This document shows positions 9,467-19,200 of a stretch of DNA of 64,000 bases, piece after piece. Within the stretch, counting starts at the first letter, position 1. Each line of letters begins with the position of its first letter. The stretch spans positions 3,917,001-3,981,000 of the forward strand of contig NC_079888.1 of assembly GCF_029227915.1 (NCBI RefSeq), given 5' to 3'. Source of the DNA: Hydractinia symbiolongicarpus (lineage: Eukaryota > Cnidaria > Hydrozoa > Anthoathecata > Hydractiniidae). Both the position numbers and the translations under genes were made by a program. The notes beneath the pieces were generated by a model that was not told the origin of the DNA, made no database searches, and worked only from the letters and a program-made list of their open reading frames with translations.

Positions 9467-10213
9467 CTATTTTAAAGCACTAACACGATCCTCCAAATAT
9501 TCAAATGATCGTTCATTCTCTTTCACTAAAGCACTAACACGATCCTCCAAATCTTCAATTAATCGTTCATTCTCTTTCACTAAAGCACTAACACGATCCT
9601 CCAAATCTTCAATTGATCGTTCATTCTCTTTCAATAAAGCACTAACACAATCCTCCAAATCTTCAATTGATCGTTCATTCTCTTTCACTAAAGCACCAAC
9701 AAGATCCACCAAATCTTCAATTGATCGTTCATTCTCTTTCACTAAAGCACTAACACGATCCTCCAAATCTTCAATTGATCGTTCATTCTCTTTCAATAAA
9801 GCACTAACACAATCCTCCAAATCTTCAATTGATCGTTCATTCTCTTTCACTAAAGCACTAACACGATCCTCCAAATCTTCACTTGATCGATCATTCTCTT
9901 TCACTAAAGCACTAACACGATCCTCCAAATCTTCAATTGATCGTTCATTCTCTTTCACTAAAGCACTAACACGATCCTCCAAATCTTCAATTAATCGTTC
10001 ATTCTCTTTCACTAAAGCACTAACACGATCCTCCAAATCTTCAATTGATCGTTCATTCTCTTTCATTAAAGCACTAGCACGATCCTCCAAATCTTCAATT
10101 AATCGTTCATTTTCCTTCTCCTTCGACGATTCTTGCACTAATGCCAACGCCATAAGTGGTAGAGAGATACCAACACCGGTCATAAATATCATGACTTCTA
10201 CAATTTCGAACAT
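9467..10213 (-). CDS. membrane-anchored coiled-coil protein with 12 x 18-residue repeats
   Basis: This intact 248-codon ORF starts at ATG 10213. Residues 5-27 are a hydrophobic segment (a membrane anchor or uncleaved signal). Residues from about 34 to the end are twelve copies of an 18-residue unit with consensus ENERSIEDLEDRVSALVK; the last copy is shortened. Eighteen residues equals five turns at 3.6 residues per turn, so the repeat keeps the Ile/Leu/Val stripe in register along a helix. This suggests a long rod or fibre. It starts 12 bp after the gene ending at 10226 and reads the same way. A fibre or tail-like element protein is inference. The 54-bp DNA repeat makes copy number likely to vary. 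Confidence 0.6.
   Translation of the reverse strand: MFEIVEVMIFMTGVGISLPLMALALVQESSKEKENERLIEDLEDRASALMKENERSIEDLEDRVSALVKENERLIEDLEDRVSALVKENERSIEDLEDRVSALVKENDRSSEDLEDRVSALVKENERSIEDLEDCVSALLKENERSIEDLEDRVSALVKENERSIEDLVDLVGALVKENERSIEDLEDCVSALLKENERSIEDLEDRVSALVKENERLIEDLEDRVSALVKENERSFEYLEDRVSALK
9472..10126. repeat. 54-bp coding minisatellite, about 12 copies
   Basis: A 54-bp unit (core AAAGCACTAACACGATCCTC) is repeated twelve times head to tail with few substitutions. Variants such as ACACAATCC recur at regular spacing (copies 6 and 9 of the minus-strand protein), suggesting block duplication. Both strands are open through the repeat because 54 is a multiple of three. The minus strand gives the acidic/basic heptad-like protein; the plus strand gives a serine-rich low-complexity frame. 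Confidence 0.95.
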
Positions 10214-10225
10214 CTCGAATTTGAT

Positions 10226-10573
10226 TCACTGTTGATGCACATTTATTATAACAATTCCAACCTCGAAAATAGCGTTCGTGGCAACTTTCTTCTCTTCAGT
10301 GTTCCATTGCTCCGCTCCACAATAGCTCAAGATCCTTTCTTGATTCTCTGAAAAGCACCAGTCTTTAATTCTGTCTGGATGCCAGGCTACCGGAAGCAGC
10401 TCTTTCAATAGGCTGTCGTAGTATTCAGCTTTATGCAACGATAAATTATAGTCATTGGTGTACATCTTAAACAATTCCTTTTTATATAGCCGGCTGAACC
10501 TATGATCAATCCTCATCATCCTCTTCAACCCCTCCGCGCGTTTCTCATTGAAATAGATCGACGTGTTTGCCAT
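10226..10573 (-). CDS. small Polinton protein with WHPDR motif, intact
   Basis: This 115-codon ORF runs from ATG 10573. The body is basic and helical. Its middle carries LPVAWHPDRIKDWCFSENQE; a WHPDR-type motif recurs in proteins of large DNA viruses and some Polintons, function unknown to me. It appears undamaged and is followed 12 bp later by the repeat coiled-coil gene, suggesting a two-gene unit read leftwards. I cannot assign a biochemical role. Confidence 0.55.
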   Translation of the reverse strand: MANTSIYFNEKRAEGLKRMMRIDHRFSRLYKKELFKMYTNDYNLSLHKAEYYDSLLKELLPVAWHPDRIKDWCFSENQERILSYCGAEQWNTEEKKVATNAIFEVGIVIINVHQQ

Positions 10574-11172
10574 CTTTATTGCAGATTAGGACTTTCGGAT
10601 TTTTTCTGAAGTGGACAGAACTTCGGTTCCTCGCTACTCAAAATACTGTGGGATTCTGTCGAGGTTTTGCACATGCGCAGATGTTTGTCGCAGATCAGCA
10701 GAATTTTGGAGACTCGATTTGCTGATGTCAGCAGATTTGTCGGATGCCGTCGTTTTTGCTGATGTAAGCAGATCTTTTTACTCATTTAAGGCATGGTGAA
10801 ATCTGTGACGTCACAGATTTTTTGAGGTACCAAATGATTGTTTTCGTTAGCGAGGGGTTTGCGTTGAAAAGTGTCAAAGCAGTGTTACTGTACTTAAATT
10901 CACTCCCTACTCTAGCTGAAGGTTTTTCAAAAATTCGCGAAATTAAATTCTGAGAAATATCGGGGTTTTCTTTGCAATTCGTAAAAATAAATTTCGTGAC
11001 ACAATATTTTATTCTGTAACGTTTTAAACGCTTAGTTAATTCATCAATATACCTAATTTCTAAATTTATTTCCTAGAAATCCCTGCTTATTATGTTCCTA
11101 TAAACCTGTAAATGAATAGTTAAATGACGGGGTTAATTGTGCTCATCGAAGACAGTATTGCGGTCTCTTACT
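10574..11172. other. spacer between Polinton remnant and the complete DNA transposon
   Basis: No gene was seen. At 10600-10790 there are short imperfect repeats of GCTGATGTMAGCAGAT, possibly subterminal Polinton sequence. A perfect 22-bp palindrome lies at 10799-10820. The rest is AT-rich. No Polinton terminal inverted repeat could be matched to the left side. Confidence 0.5.
10799..10820. promoter_or_regulatory. 22-bp perfect palindrome centred on a CRE (TGACGTCA)
   Basis: The 11-base half AAATCTGTGAC is followed directly by its reverse complement. The centre is TGACGTCA, the canonical CREB/ATF binding site. It lies about 225 bp upstream of the 10573 start codon and could be a promoter element for the leftward Polinton genes. 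The regulatory role is inference. Confidence 0.4.
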
Positions 11173-11178
11173 GTATTC
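11173..11178. repeat. left target-site duplication GTATTC
   Basis: This 6-bp sequence directly precedes the left inverted repeat and is identical to the 6 bp directly after the right one. Confidence 0.9.
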
Positions 11179-11650
11179 TACGATGGCCCTGAAGGTTCAT
11201 TGTGCGCACTCACAAATTTGTGCACACGCACATTTTTTACTCAACGCACACCATTCTAATATATTTTTGTATGCATGCATGACTTTAAAATATACGCACG
11301 CGAAATTTTCCACGCGCGTCTCGAATTTGAACTTCCACGCACCTGAATAGACCCGCATTCAATAACCCGGAAAAAGTCACTGGGTCTGGATTTTATACAT
11401 TTTCTCGACTACGAAAACAGAGCAGCCACTTTCACTTTCATGCATGATACTGAACAACATTGTCGAGGTAAAGTGTGAAGCTTTTATGTTATCTTTTTGC
11501 TGGCTATTCATCACTCTTTTTCCATCTAAATCCTTATCAAATCAGAGGTTTATGCTTTAATGTGCTCGAACTTTGATATAAGGATGGTGGCTTTAATTTT
11601 ATGCTTGTCAGCCAGGGTGTATTTATTGACATTTTTTTCTCTTTATAGAA

Positions 11651-12995
11651 ATGGAATCACTGTTGAAAAGAATAGTCAGGGAAGAAGTAGAGCGAGCTCT
11701 CTCCTCAAATCCTTCCAGTAGTACTTTTGCACCACCAAGTACAACCACTGTCAACAGTCATGTTACCGCAAGCTGCACCACCATCACCACCAACCCTTCT
11801 ATCGGCAGTAACCCTAATGCTAAACGCAGCAGAGAAACTAATGGAGACACTCAACTATCCTCCCATCCTAAAAAGGAGAAGACTGAAGTACGCCTTAATA
11901 AATTGCTGAATCAAATACAAAAGAAAACGCCGAACAAACAAAATACACCTAAGTCTTCAAAGTCAATGAAAGTGCAAGTGAGATACCAAAGAAAAGGCAT
12001 ATGTGGCAATTTTGTTACCGTTAAGCAGTCTGAGGGTGGTGGACATAGATTTGCGACATTTGAGGCGGCAGACGATCCATCTTTTGAGGAGCTTAAAGAC
12101 ATCTCTTTAAAATATTTCTTCCCAGATAATGGGAAGAATTTCTTTAATGAGAATACGTTTCAGTTGGTTATCCGACTATGTGACTCGTCCGGACAGGAAT
12201 TGAATAAAGATGAATCAATCAAAAAATATTTAATGGAACGTGGTCTGACAGCATCCAGGATCTACTTCCTATTGGTAACAGAACCAATGTTTGATTCATC
12301 TGATTCCAGTTCTGATGATGATTCAAACGCATTATCCAATCAGCGGAAGATATGTGTTGTTTGCGGTAAAACATACTTGTATTTTTGTCTTGCTTGCTGA
12401 CTCCCTCAATTCAGATATAACCAACCGTGATGTAGAATGTATCGAAGAGACGAGTTTTGAAGATCGACCGAATCAGGATGCATTACGCCAACTTCGAATA
12501 AATGCTATGGCTGCTTCACTTAGCTCAATCAGGTCACTTGAGGAAGATTTAAAAGCGTTATCTCAAGCATTTTTGGCGAAGAATGCAAACAATGTAGTGA
12601 CCTTTAATGTTAGACGGAGATATTTATTCAGTGACACTCTTACAAAAATGAAAATTTTTTTTTCTGATAATCCTTTACGAAAGATGAAAGTAGAATTTAC
12701 TAGTGCATCAGCTTTGGAGGCAGGTGTAGATACTGGTGGACCAGGAAGAGAATTAGTGACATTGTTTTATGAAAACGTGAGTGGCCAGCTTCTATACGGA
12801 AGACCGAAAAGTGAAGTTTTTTCGCATGACCTTCTTAGAGTGGACAGCGGTGACTATTACGCATTTGGGCAATTTGTAGCTGTTGCACTTCTTCATGGAT
12901 ATGATGCCCCAAAGCAATTATGTAAAGGAGTGAGTGACTACATAGCAGGTACAACCATTCATTCCCTATTTTTGAATTTATTATGTGCTAATTAA
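11651..12995 (+). CDS. transposon-encoded HECT-like protein (G2E3-type N-lobe), spliced
   Basis: Exon 1 is 11651-12365 and exon 2 is 12415-12995, joined across a 49-bp GT-AG intron with matching phase (431 residues). An acceptor-like TTTATAG lies just before the ATG, suggesting a 5' UTR intron. Residues 1-100 are low complexity and basic. Residues 110-215 form a PB1-like globular region. Residues about 290-420 match the HECT N-lobe of G2E3-like proteins (VEFTSASALEAGVDTGGPGR, GQFVAVALLHGYDAP). The C-lobe with the catalytic cysteine is missing. Reading ends soon after SDYIAG at a potential donor (G|GTACAA), and no further exon is visible before the opposing gene. It is thus either truncated or non-catalytic. 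Confidence 0.75.
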
Positions 12996-13675
12996 ATGAT
13001 TAAATACACCCCCACAAATTTTGTAAGAATTTATTGCATGTATAATATCTTTGGTGCGTATTTAGTTTTGCACATTGGTCAATCTTTATTTTAAAATGGA
13101 AAATAAGCCATTAAAATTAATCCATAAAAGAACTCATTTAATGTTACTTTAGTCCTTATTTTTAACTTGGATAATGTGGGCACTTATTTGAGAGGTACTG
13201 TACCTGTGTAAAAACTTGGTTCCATTATACTTAGTAATTTTATTTTTCATTTTGATAATATTTTTATCAGCTTTATTTCTTCTTGGTTTGTTCGATTTTT
13301 TTGTTGATTTGAATTTTCCAAAGCTTTCCCAAGTTGGAAATTTCAAACAAGTCTGGCATATTTTTTATATGAGATCATTGAAATATTGACCCAAGCCTTC
13401 GGATATTCTTAACCTCTCTGCTTTTAAGAATGAAATGTAATTAACACTGTTTTGTCAAGAAATCAACTTTTTTCATCGCTAAATATCTTATTGGTACTAC
13501 CATAATCAATTCTCGCTCAATGACGAATTCAGTTTTCGCGCATTTGATCTAAAGTTGGTGGAAATTTAATTTGGAACTGGGAGAATAAGTTATGGAGATT
13601 TATTACATTGTATGAGAAATGTAGTTATAACCACTAGCTTGAAAGTGTGTATTAACTTTATGTTAAGCATGTATT
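12996..13675. other. AT-rich spacer between convergent transposon genes
   Basis: No HECT C-lobe coding sequence was found in any frame of this 680-bp stretch. It contains only AT-rich sequence, with poly(T) tracts and possible polyadenylation signals for both genes. Confidence 0.5.
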
Positions 13676-14972
13676 CTACATGTATTTGTTCACAGCTTCT
13701 AATAAACTAATATAAACTTCAAACGCCTCAGTTATTTTTTCTGGCCGTCTGTTACTTCTTCCATTATTCATTTCAAAAACAATTTTTGCGAATTCTAAAA
13801 ATTCTGCGCTGTTATCTTGCAAGGAAACGCAAAATTGTGGGTCGTCAAATTCGTCCACTTCTGCTAAGTCTACTTCTTTTCTAAAGGATTGAGAGTTGAA
13901 AATTTCTGGTACAAAGTATAAGGTATCCGGCCGACCACGAGGCAGTATTTTGTTAGAACTTGGCGCCAGTATATGTTTGTTCCATCTCTCCGCGAATTCC
14001 TTCAAATCTTTCCTTATCAAATGAATGAAAGAGTATCTGACACACTCAGTTATAACTGGATTACCTGAGTCAAGTAATCCAAAATCTACTAACTCCTTAA
14101 AAAAATTTCGCCACCATATAATCCTGTCGTATCGGAATTGCGACCATAAGGATTCAATGCGTTGATTTGCCGTTGATGCCCCGATTAAATAGCTGGCCAA
14201 CCCTTGAAATTCATCATCATGAGCAGAGCGCAGTGCAATTTGTATAGCTTCTACGATACTATTCTCCGTCCCGTCGTCGGAGCGAATACGTAGGGGAACT
14301 GCATTCATCTGTTTCACAGCTTGAATGTAATAATGTGCGATTACTTCTGGTTGCTTATTGGTTACACCTACTTCTAACCAAATAATTCTCCGCGAAAACC
14401 CGTCGATACAACCATGTACACTGAATCCGAATGGTTTGAGCTTGTCATATCCATCGATGTGCCATAGGTGATCAGGTCCAGGGACTGTATAGACCCTTCT
14501 CCTCAGCCGCCTTTTACTCCGCGTGGACACACCTTCGGGATCTAATTCTCGCATGATTTCCATGATAGTAGCTCGCTTAGCAGGAATCCCCAAATTCTTT
14601 ATTACATTCCAAACCTTTCTGTACCCTATAAAAAGAATATAATAAATTAATCACCAACATAGATTGTTTAGAAACATACATGATTATATGTACTTAAAGT
14701 GGCATACCCATTGAGTTTCCACTGCCGAGTAGTTCCATTGAAACCAATTTTTTAATTTCTTCTCTGTCTTCGATCTTAGCCGGATGTCGTCTATACAGTC
14801 CCAACTTGGAAAGCGTTCTCTTCAAGGTAGACAAACTCACAAACACATCATGCTGTGCTGCTAAGAATCCCAGGATTTCTAGATTACTAAAGCCTTGTCC
14901 AAAGTAAGAAGTTATTAAAGCATCTCTATCAAAACATTTTGAACTTAAACAAGGCAGATACGATGTCGCCAT
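13676..14972 (-). CDS. DDE transposase with rve integrase core, spliced, intact
   Basis: Exon 1 is 14972-14708 and exon 2 is 14625-13676, with an 82-bp GT-AG intron that joins SMG to YRKVWN in frame (404 residues). The chosen start is the first ATG (14972); an upstream frame extension opens with TTG only. Residues 20-75 form a helix-turn-helix (GFSNLEILGFLAAQHDVFVS). The rve core has all three acidic residues: Asp in WHIDGYDKL (about 146), Asp in IRSDDGTEN (about 205) and Glu in NQRIESLWSQF (about 246). No stop or frameshift is seen, so the protein may be active. Proteins of this kind cut and join transposon ends. Confidence 0.88.
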
Positions 14973-15237
14973 GTTGTTTCCTGCCCCGCAAACAAAGCAA
15001 TGAAAATTTAACAAAATCAGGACCAGATGGAAAATATCGATTAAATTTGTGCCAAAATGCTCTCGCGGGCGTGAATGAATTTTTCCTTGCGCGTATTAAT
15101 ACAATGGTGCGTGCATCAAAGCTGTGCGTGCAAGACTATAACTTGAGCGCGCGTAAATTAAAGCACTTATGTTCCCTGGAATGGTGCGCGTTGAGGAAAT
15201 TTGTGCGTGCGCACAATGAACCTTCAGGGCCATCGTA

Positions 15238-15243
15238 GTATTC
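15238..15243. repeat. right target-site duplication GTATTC
   Basis: This is the partner of the copy at 11173-11178; together they define exact element boundaries. Confidence 0.9.
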
Positions 15244-15982
15244 ATATATTGAGCATAGCACGATCGGACAGAAAAGATTTATCAATGTCCATAAGCCACA
15301 AAATCGCAGAGGGAAATTGGATTTTTTTTAGACTGCTAAAGTTACTTAAATGAATTACATGCATTAAAAAAATTACCTTTAGATTGACCTTAAAAAACGT
15401 TGATAAGAAAACGAGAAAACGAGTGCTGGCATCAGTTATTTAATTTGTAACACAATCTATATAAAGCCGCACCCTTTAAATTATAAATCATGAAAGAATG
15501 AGTCGTTCAGCCAACCCACTGTGAGTACAGCTTGTTTAATCTATGTTCTGGTGTAGCTGGTGTGAGCGTCCTTTTACCGATATTTAAGGCCACTGTACCT
15601 CTACCTCCCACTTATCTACAATGTATTATCACGTGTTACACAACAGCTTTAAGGTACGTATTTACCAGTGTGTCTCTCTTTTTTCCTTATTTGTAACATA
15701 ATATTATTGTCTTTTCTCTTTCTCTGGCTCACCTAAAAAGGAATAAAAATACACTCGCATTTCAGTTTATTTCAATTTAGTAAAATTTAAGGAATGAAAA
15801 ACTAAAAAATGTTAAATCATATAAACTTAAAACTTTGAGATATTTACACAAATCCGTTAAATTATGTTAATCAGAGTGTTTCATCGTTTCGAAGAAATTA
15901 AAATTTCACAAGTAGCTATTCTTTTAGCGCTGTCATTTGCTTTAATAATATGTACACAACAATATTTCCATTTATTGACTGT
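15244..15982. other. 3' flank of the receptor gene
   Basis: AT-rich with no coding signal. TTTATT near 15764 would be AATAAA on the minus strand and could serve as the polyadenylation signal of the receptor gene, about 215 bp after its stop. Confidence 0.4.
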
Positions 15983-16254
15983 TCATTCGTTTTCTTTGTA
16001 AATGTCACTGTTGTTATTGACAACAACACCACTAGTTGTGATATTTTTTGCATTTTTCGGGTTATTTGACGACACGTTAGTATCAGATAAGGCAATGTTG
16101 TCAACTCCTTGGATGACTTCGTGCAACACCAGACTGTCTTTTTTGTTGCGGCTGCATTTTGCAATTTGCATAACAATAGCCAGTAAAATAATGCCGATTA
16201 AGCATCCTCCAAAAAGAGTAAGAAGAAATTCTAACGTTGAAAGTTTTTTGCTAC
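15983..16254 (-). CDS. receptor exon 24: membrane helix and cytoplasmic tail
   Basis: This exon encodes 90 residues. A 25-residue hydrophobic helix (starting LEFLLTLFGGCLIGIILL) is followed by the stop-transfer KCSRNKK. The tail of 58 residues is rich in Asn, Ser and Thr and ends IYKENE with TGA at 15985-15983. A possible tyrosine site is DIY. No catalytic domain is present. Confidence 0.85.
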
Positions 16255-19200
16255 CTAAATAGAAAATAAAAATAAAAACAAGGTTAATCCAATGCTATGG
16301 CTTTAATTTTCCTAATTTGCATTAACGTCATTTAAATGTGGTTTAGATGATGTCTTTTTACGCAAGCTGGAGTTTAAAGGATGCCTTATGGTCGACTGCA
16401 GCTTTCCTATACATATTATTCAAGCAGGACCTAATAATTTTTCATTTCGAATGGCATTTTGGCACATTTAAGCTGCATCGTTCAGGTTACCATTTAAAGA
16501 TTCAACTACTACGCAATTTCTATTTTATATCTTACTGAAATTAATCTTGAGATACTTTAACCTTGATTCAGATGATACTAACATTAGGGCAAAGCTAACG
16601 CATTCCAGATTAATTTTTGAGCTAAGATACCTAAGTTGAAACCAGAATACCAGAGTGATAGCTTTATAAGTTATACTTTCAACAGCTTTAATGCTGTTTA
16701 AGAATTCCTCGTTAACGGGGCTACGAAAACGCTTAAGAAAGATCTCCGTCATTAATGTTACTTTCTATCCTCGCGCATTTTTAATAACATTGTGTAATAG
16801 CTAAACAACTCAGAAAGTCGAAGTAAAAAAAATTATATCCACTATATTACAAGAATATGGACGACCTGTTAATGAATAATTACTTTTCATGATGTTCTAC
16901 TTTTTAAATTGTATTTTTCAAAAGTGGATACATTATCTTTTAGTATTTTCTTTTGGCAATAAAATAAGATACAGTCTGCAAAACACACTACATAACAATA
17001 ACAACGAAAAGTTTGTTTTGATGTAAAAGCAAGACATCATAAAGGAATGTCTTTATTGAAAAAAAGGTAATTAATACGTCTAAAAAGGTTTTAAAGTCAT
17101 TGTTGTTGCTTTGACTGGTTTTCTATGCAATAATTTTGTTTGTTTTGCGCAGAATTTAGCTAGATTAGTAGCTAGATTAAAAGAGTTTCTTTTACCAGAA
17201 AACTTGATTTAAAAGAAGGTGTTTATGTAGAATAAGTAGGAGTATTGAATATTTGTAAGTCACTTTTCTGTCATTTTCAGTTATATTTTTGGGTTCAATA
17301 TGATCTCTAAGATTATTTAAGCTATTGTTTTGGGTCTTCATTTGCTTTTAAACGTTTCCCCCGTCATAAGCTGGACTTTTGTGTAAGTCGCTACAGTAAA
17401 AACAACAGCTCGTTTTGTAGCCCTTTTAAGTAAGTGCTAGAAAATTTATCAACAAACAATTATATTAAATCCACATTACCATATAGCCATATAGAAAAAA
17501 CACTTACTTTTATCTCCTTCTCCTCTCAATCGTTGCTGACATGTTTTAGAAGTACAGCTTCTGCTTTCCACTTCATAAATTTTTGAATAATTGTTTTTCG
17601 TTATGCACAAACTCCCGTTATTTCTTGGTAAAGGATCGTCGCATAAGCGATATCGGGTTTCTCTGCTTTCAGTACAGGTTGCCATACAATCGCCCCAATG
17701 TGTCCATGTACTCCACTGACCATGCACTAAAATTACAGAGAAGAGTGGTGGAATTGTAAAATTTTTTGGTCATGTTCTAGTCATATAGGCCCAATATTTT
17801 TAAATTTCTTAACTGCTTCTATGGTACTGCAATGTTTCATACACATTTTGGCATAATGAAAGAACTTTTTGGTAGCCTTATATCCGATATGAGTTTTTGT
17901 TGTGTTTACATAGATTTTTTCCATTTCGGGCTTGTGTAAACTGCACATGCGCAATAGTTTCATTTTGAGTAAATTGTGATTACATGAATATTTTGTGGGC
18001 AAAATATCAATTTCATTTCAGTTTGCTGACCGTAAAGAAAGCAACATCGATATAGGTTTCATTTTATTTGGAATCATGTAAACATTTAAAAACACTAGAA
18101 AAGAGATCAAAATGATATTTCCATTTTGCCCCAAAAATGAAACTTCGTGTAAAGACTTCCTTAGTGCAACTTTCAGTATTCTTTTGTTTTTAAAATTATG
18201 TTCTCCTTAATACAAGGTAGACAAAGTTGCAGACAGGTTTAAATTCGAACGACAATTTTTAGATTTTTTCTCGGAACTAAAATATGTAAACAAGACTTGA
18301 AATTCTCCAAAAGCAACCGTCATCAAAGCATTATAATTGGTTTGTGCGTACAGTAGATAATGTAAACATAAAGATATTGCAAAAACAAGCATTATATTTC
18401 ATGTTAATAATTCCTATGTGCACGCATTAAGTTTTTGTTTATCTATGTCTATCTTAAGTGTATTAAGCCTTTGTTTATATCTATAAGTGCTTCTTTTCTG
18501 TATATTTTTTAGTTGTGTCCCTTTAGGAGTATAATGCACTGAACCATGCTTGATGTTTTTACCATTGTTCTCTGAAATAATTATAATGACTCTCAGACAT
18601 GGCAAGGGATGTTTTTGAAGCTATATTTTTGTTGTTGTTAATTTCAGAAGGAACAAGTGTTAAGAATTTTCTAGGCGGTGTTTACTTCGTCTTTTTTTAG
18701 CTATTTCTTTTTGGTCTTGATATTTGGTTTTGTTAGCATTTTACATTAGTGGTTCGTACCACACACGTATCACACTTCTACCAGTAAGTTTTCTTTGTTG
18801 ATATCGATTTTATTGAATCTACAAAATTCTTATACATTGATTTTATTATTTTCTTTTTACTTTTTTCTCATTTGTTTAACTGCATTATATCTATTTAGAC
18901 ATTATTTTTATATTTTCTCTGATTTTACTGGTCCCATTTAGACCTTCATTTTTTAGTGGTAAACTCTTCTGAGACTTCCTTTCAATAATATTTTGGATAG
19001 TTAATCAGTTTATCTGTATCTGCAACTCAGCGTGTGAAAATACAATGTGTCGATAGGCGTGTTTCATTTGGCAAATACACTATGTACTTGAATATCCACT
19101 AAGAGAAAAATGGAGGCGAATATTTAGGTTGTATTGTTCTGCTGAATTTAATAAGTGGGCAGGGTAATCTGCATACAAACTGATTGTTACTGACTGGAGG

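Larger units (their letters stand above)
1500..10573. mobile_element. degraded Polinton/Maverick (adintovirus-like) element
   Basis: Nine kilobases hold a packaging ATPase, a retroviral-type integrase, a double-jelly-roll major capsid protein and several proteins that I associate with cnidarian Polintons, on both strands with short gaps. This combination defines the superfamily. Intact elements are usually 15-20 kb with long terminal inverted repeats, a protein-primed DNA polymerase B and an adenain-like protease; I see none of these here. The element is therefore truncated, with the left side probably lost where the retroelement fragment now lies. Boundaries are approximate because no terminal repeats or target duplication were found. 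Decay is uneven: most large genes carry stops or frameshifts while three small ORFs remain open. Confidence 0.85.
11179..15237. mobile_element. complete DNA transposon, DDE (IS3EU-like) type, 4059 bp
   Basis: The element begins TACGATGGCCCTGAAGG and ends with its reverse complement. The terminal inverted repeats are 31 bp perfect (11179-11209 and 15207-15237), then about 45 bp imperfect and rich in GTGCGYGC. A 6-bp direct repeat GTATTC flanks it exactly (11173-11178 and 15238-15243), proving insertion. Inside are two convergent spliced genes: a HECT-like protein on plus and an rve-type transposase on minus. The 6-bp duplication and retroviral-type transposase fit Repbase's IS3EU group, which I infer rather than confirm. 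Clean ends and an open transposase suggest recent activity. Confidence 0.92.

Noticed and set aside
9472-10126. CRISPR-like array
   Set aside because: Units are contiguous with no unique spacers, the unit is coding, and the DNA is eukaryotic.
9189-10235. Long plus-strand ORF (348 codons) through the 54-bp repeat
   Set aside because: It is open only because the repeat unit is a multiple of three. Its first part is the tail of the 8682 pseudogene and the rest is low-complexity Ser/Thr/Lys; the minus-strand reading makes better protein.
14973-15014. N-terminal extension of the transposase
   Set aside because: This part begins at TTG with no ATG; the first in-frame ATG is 14972.
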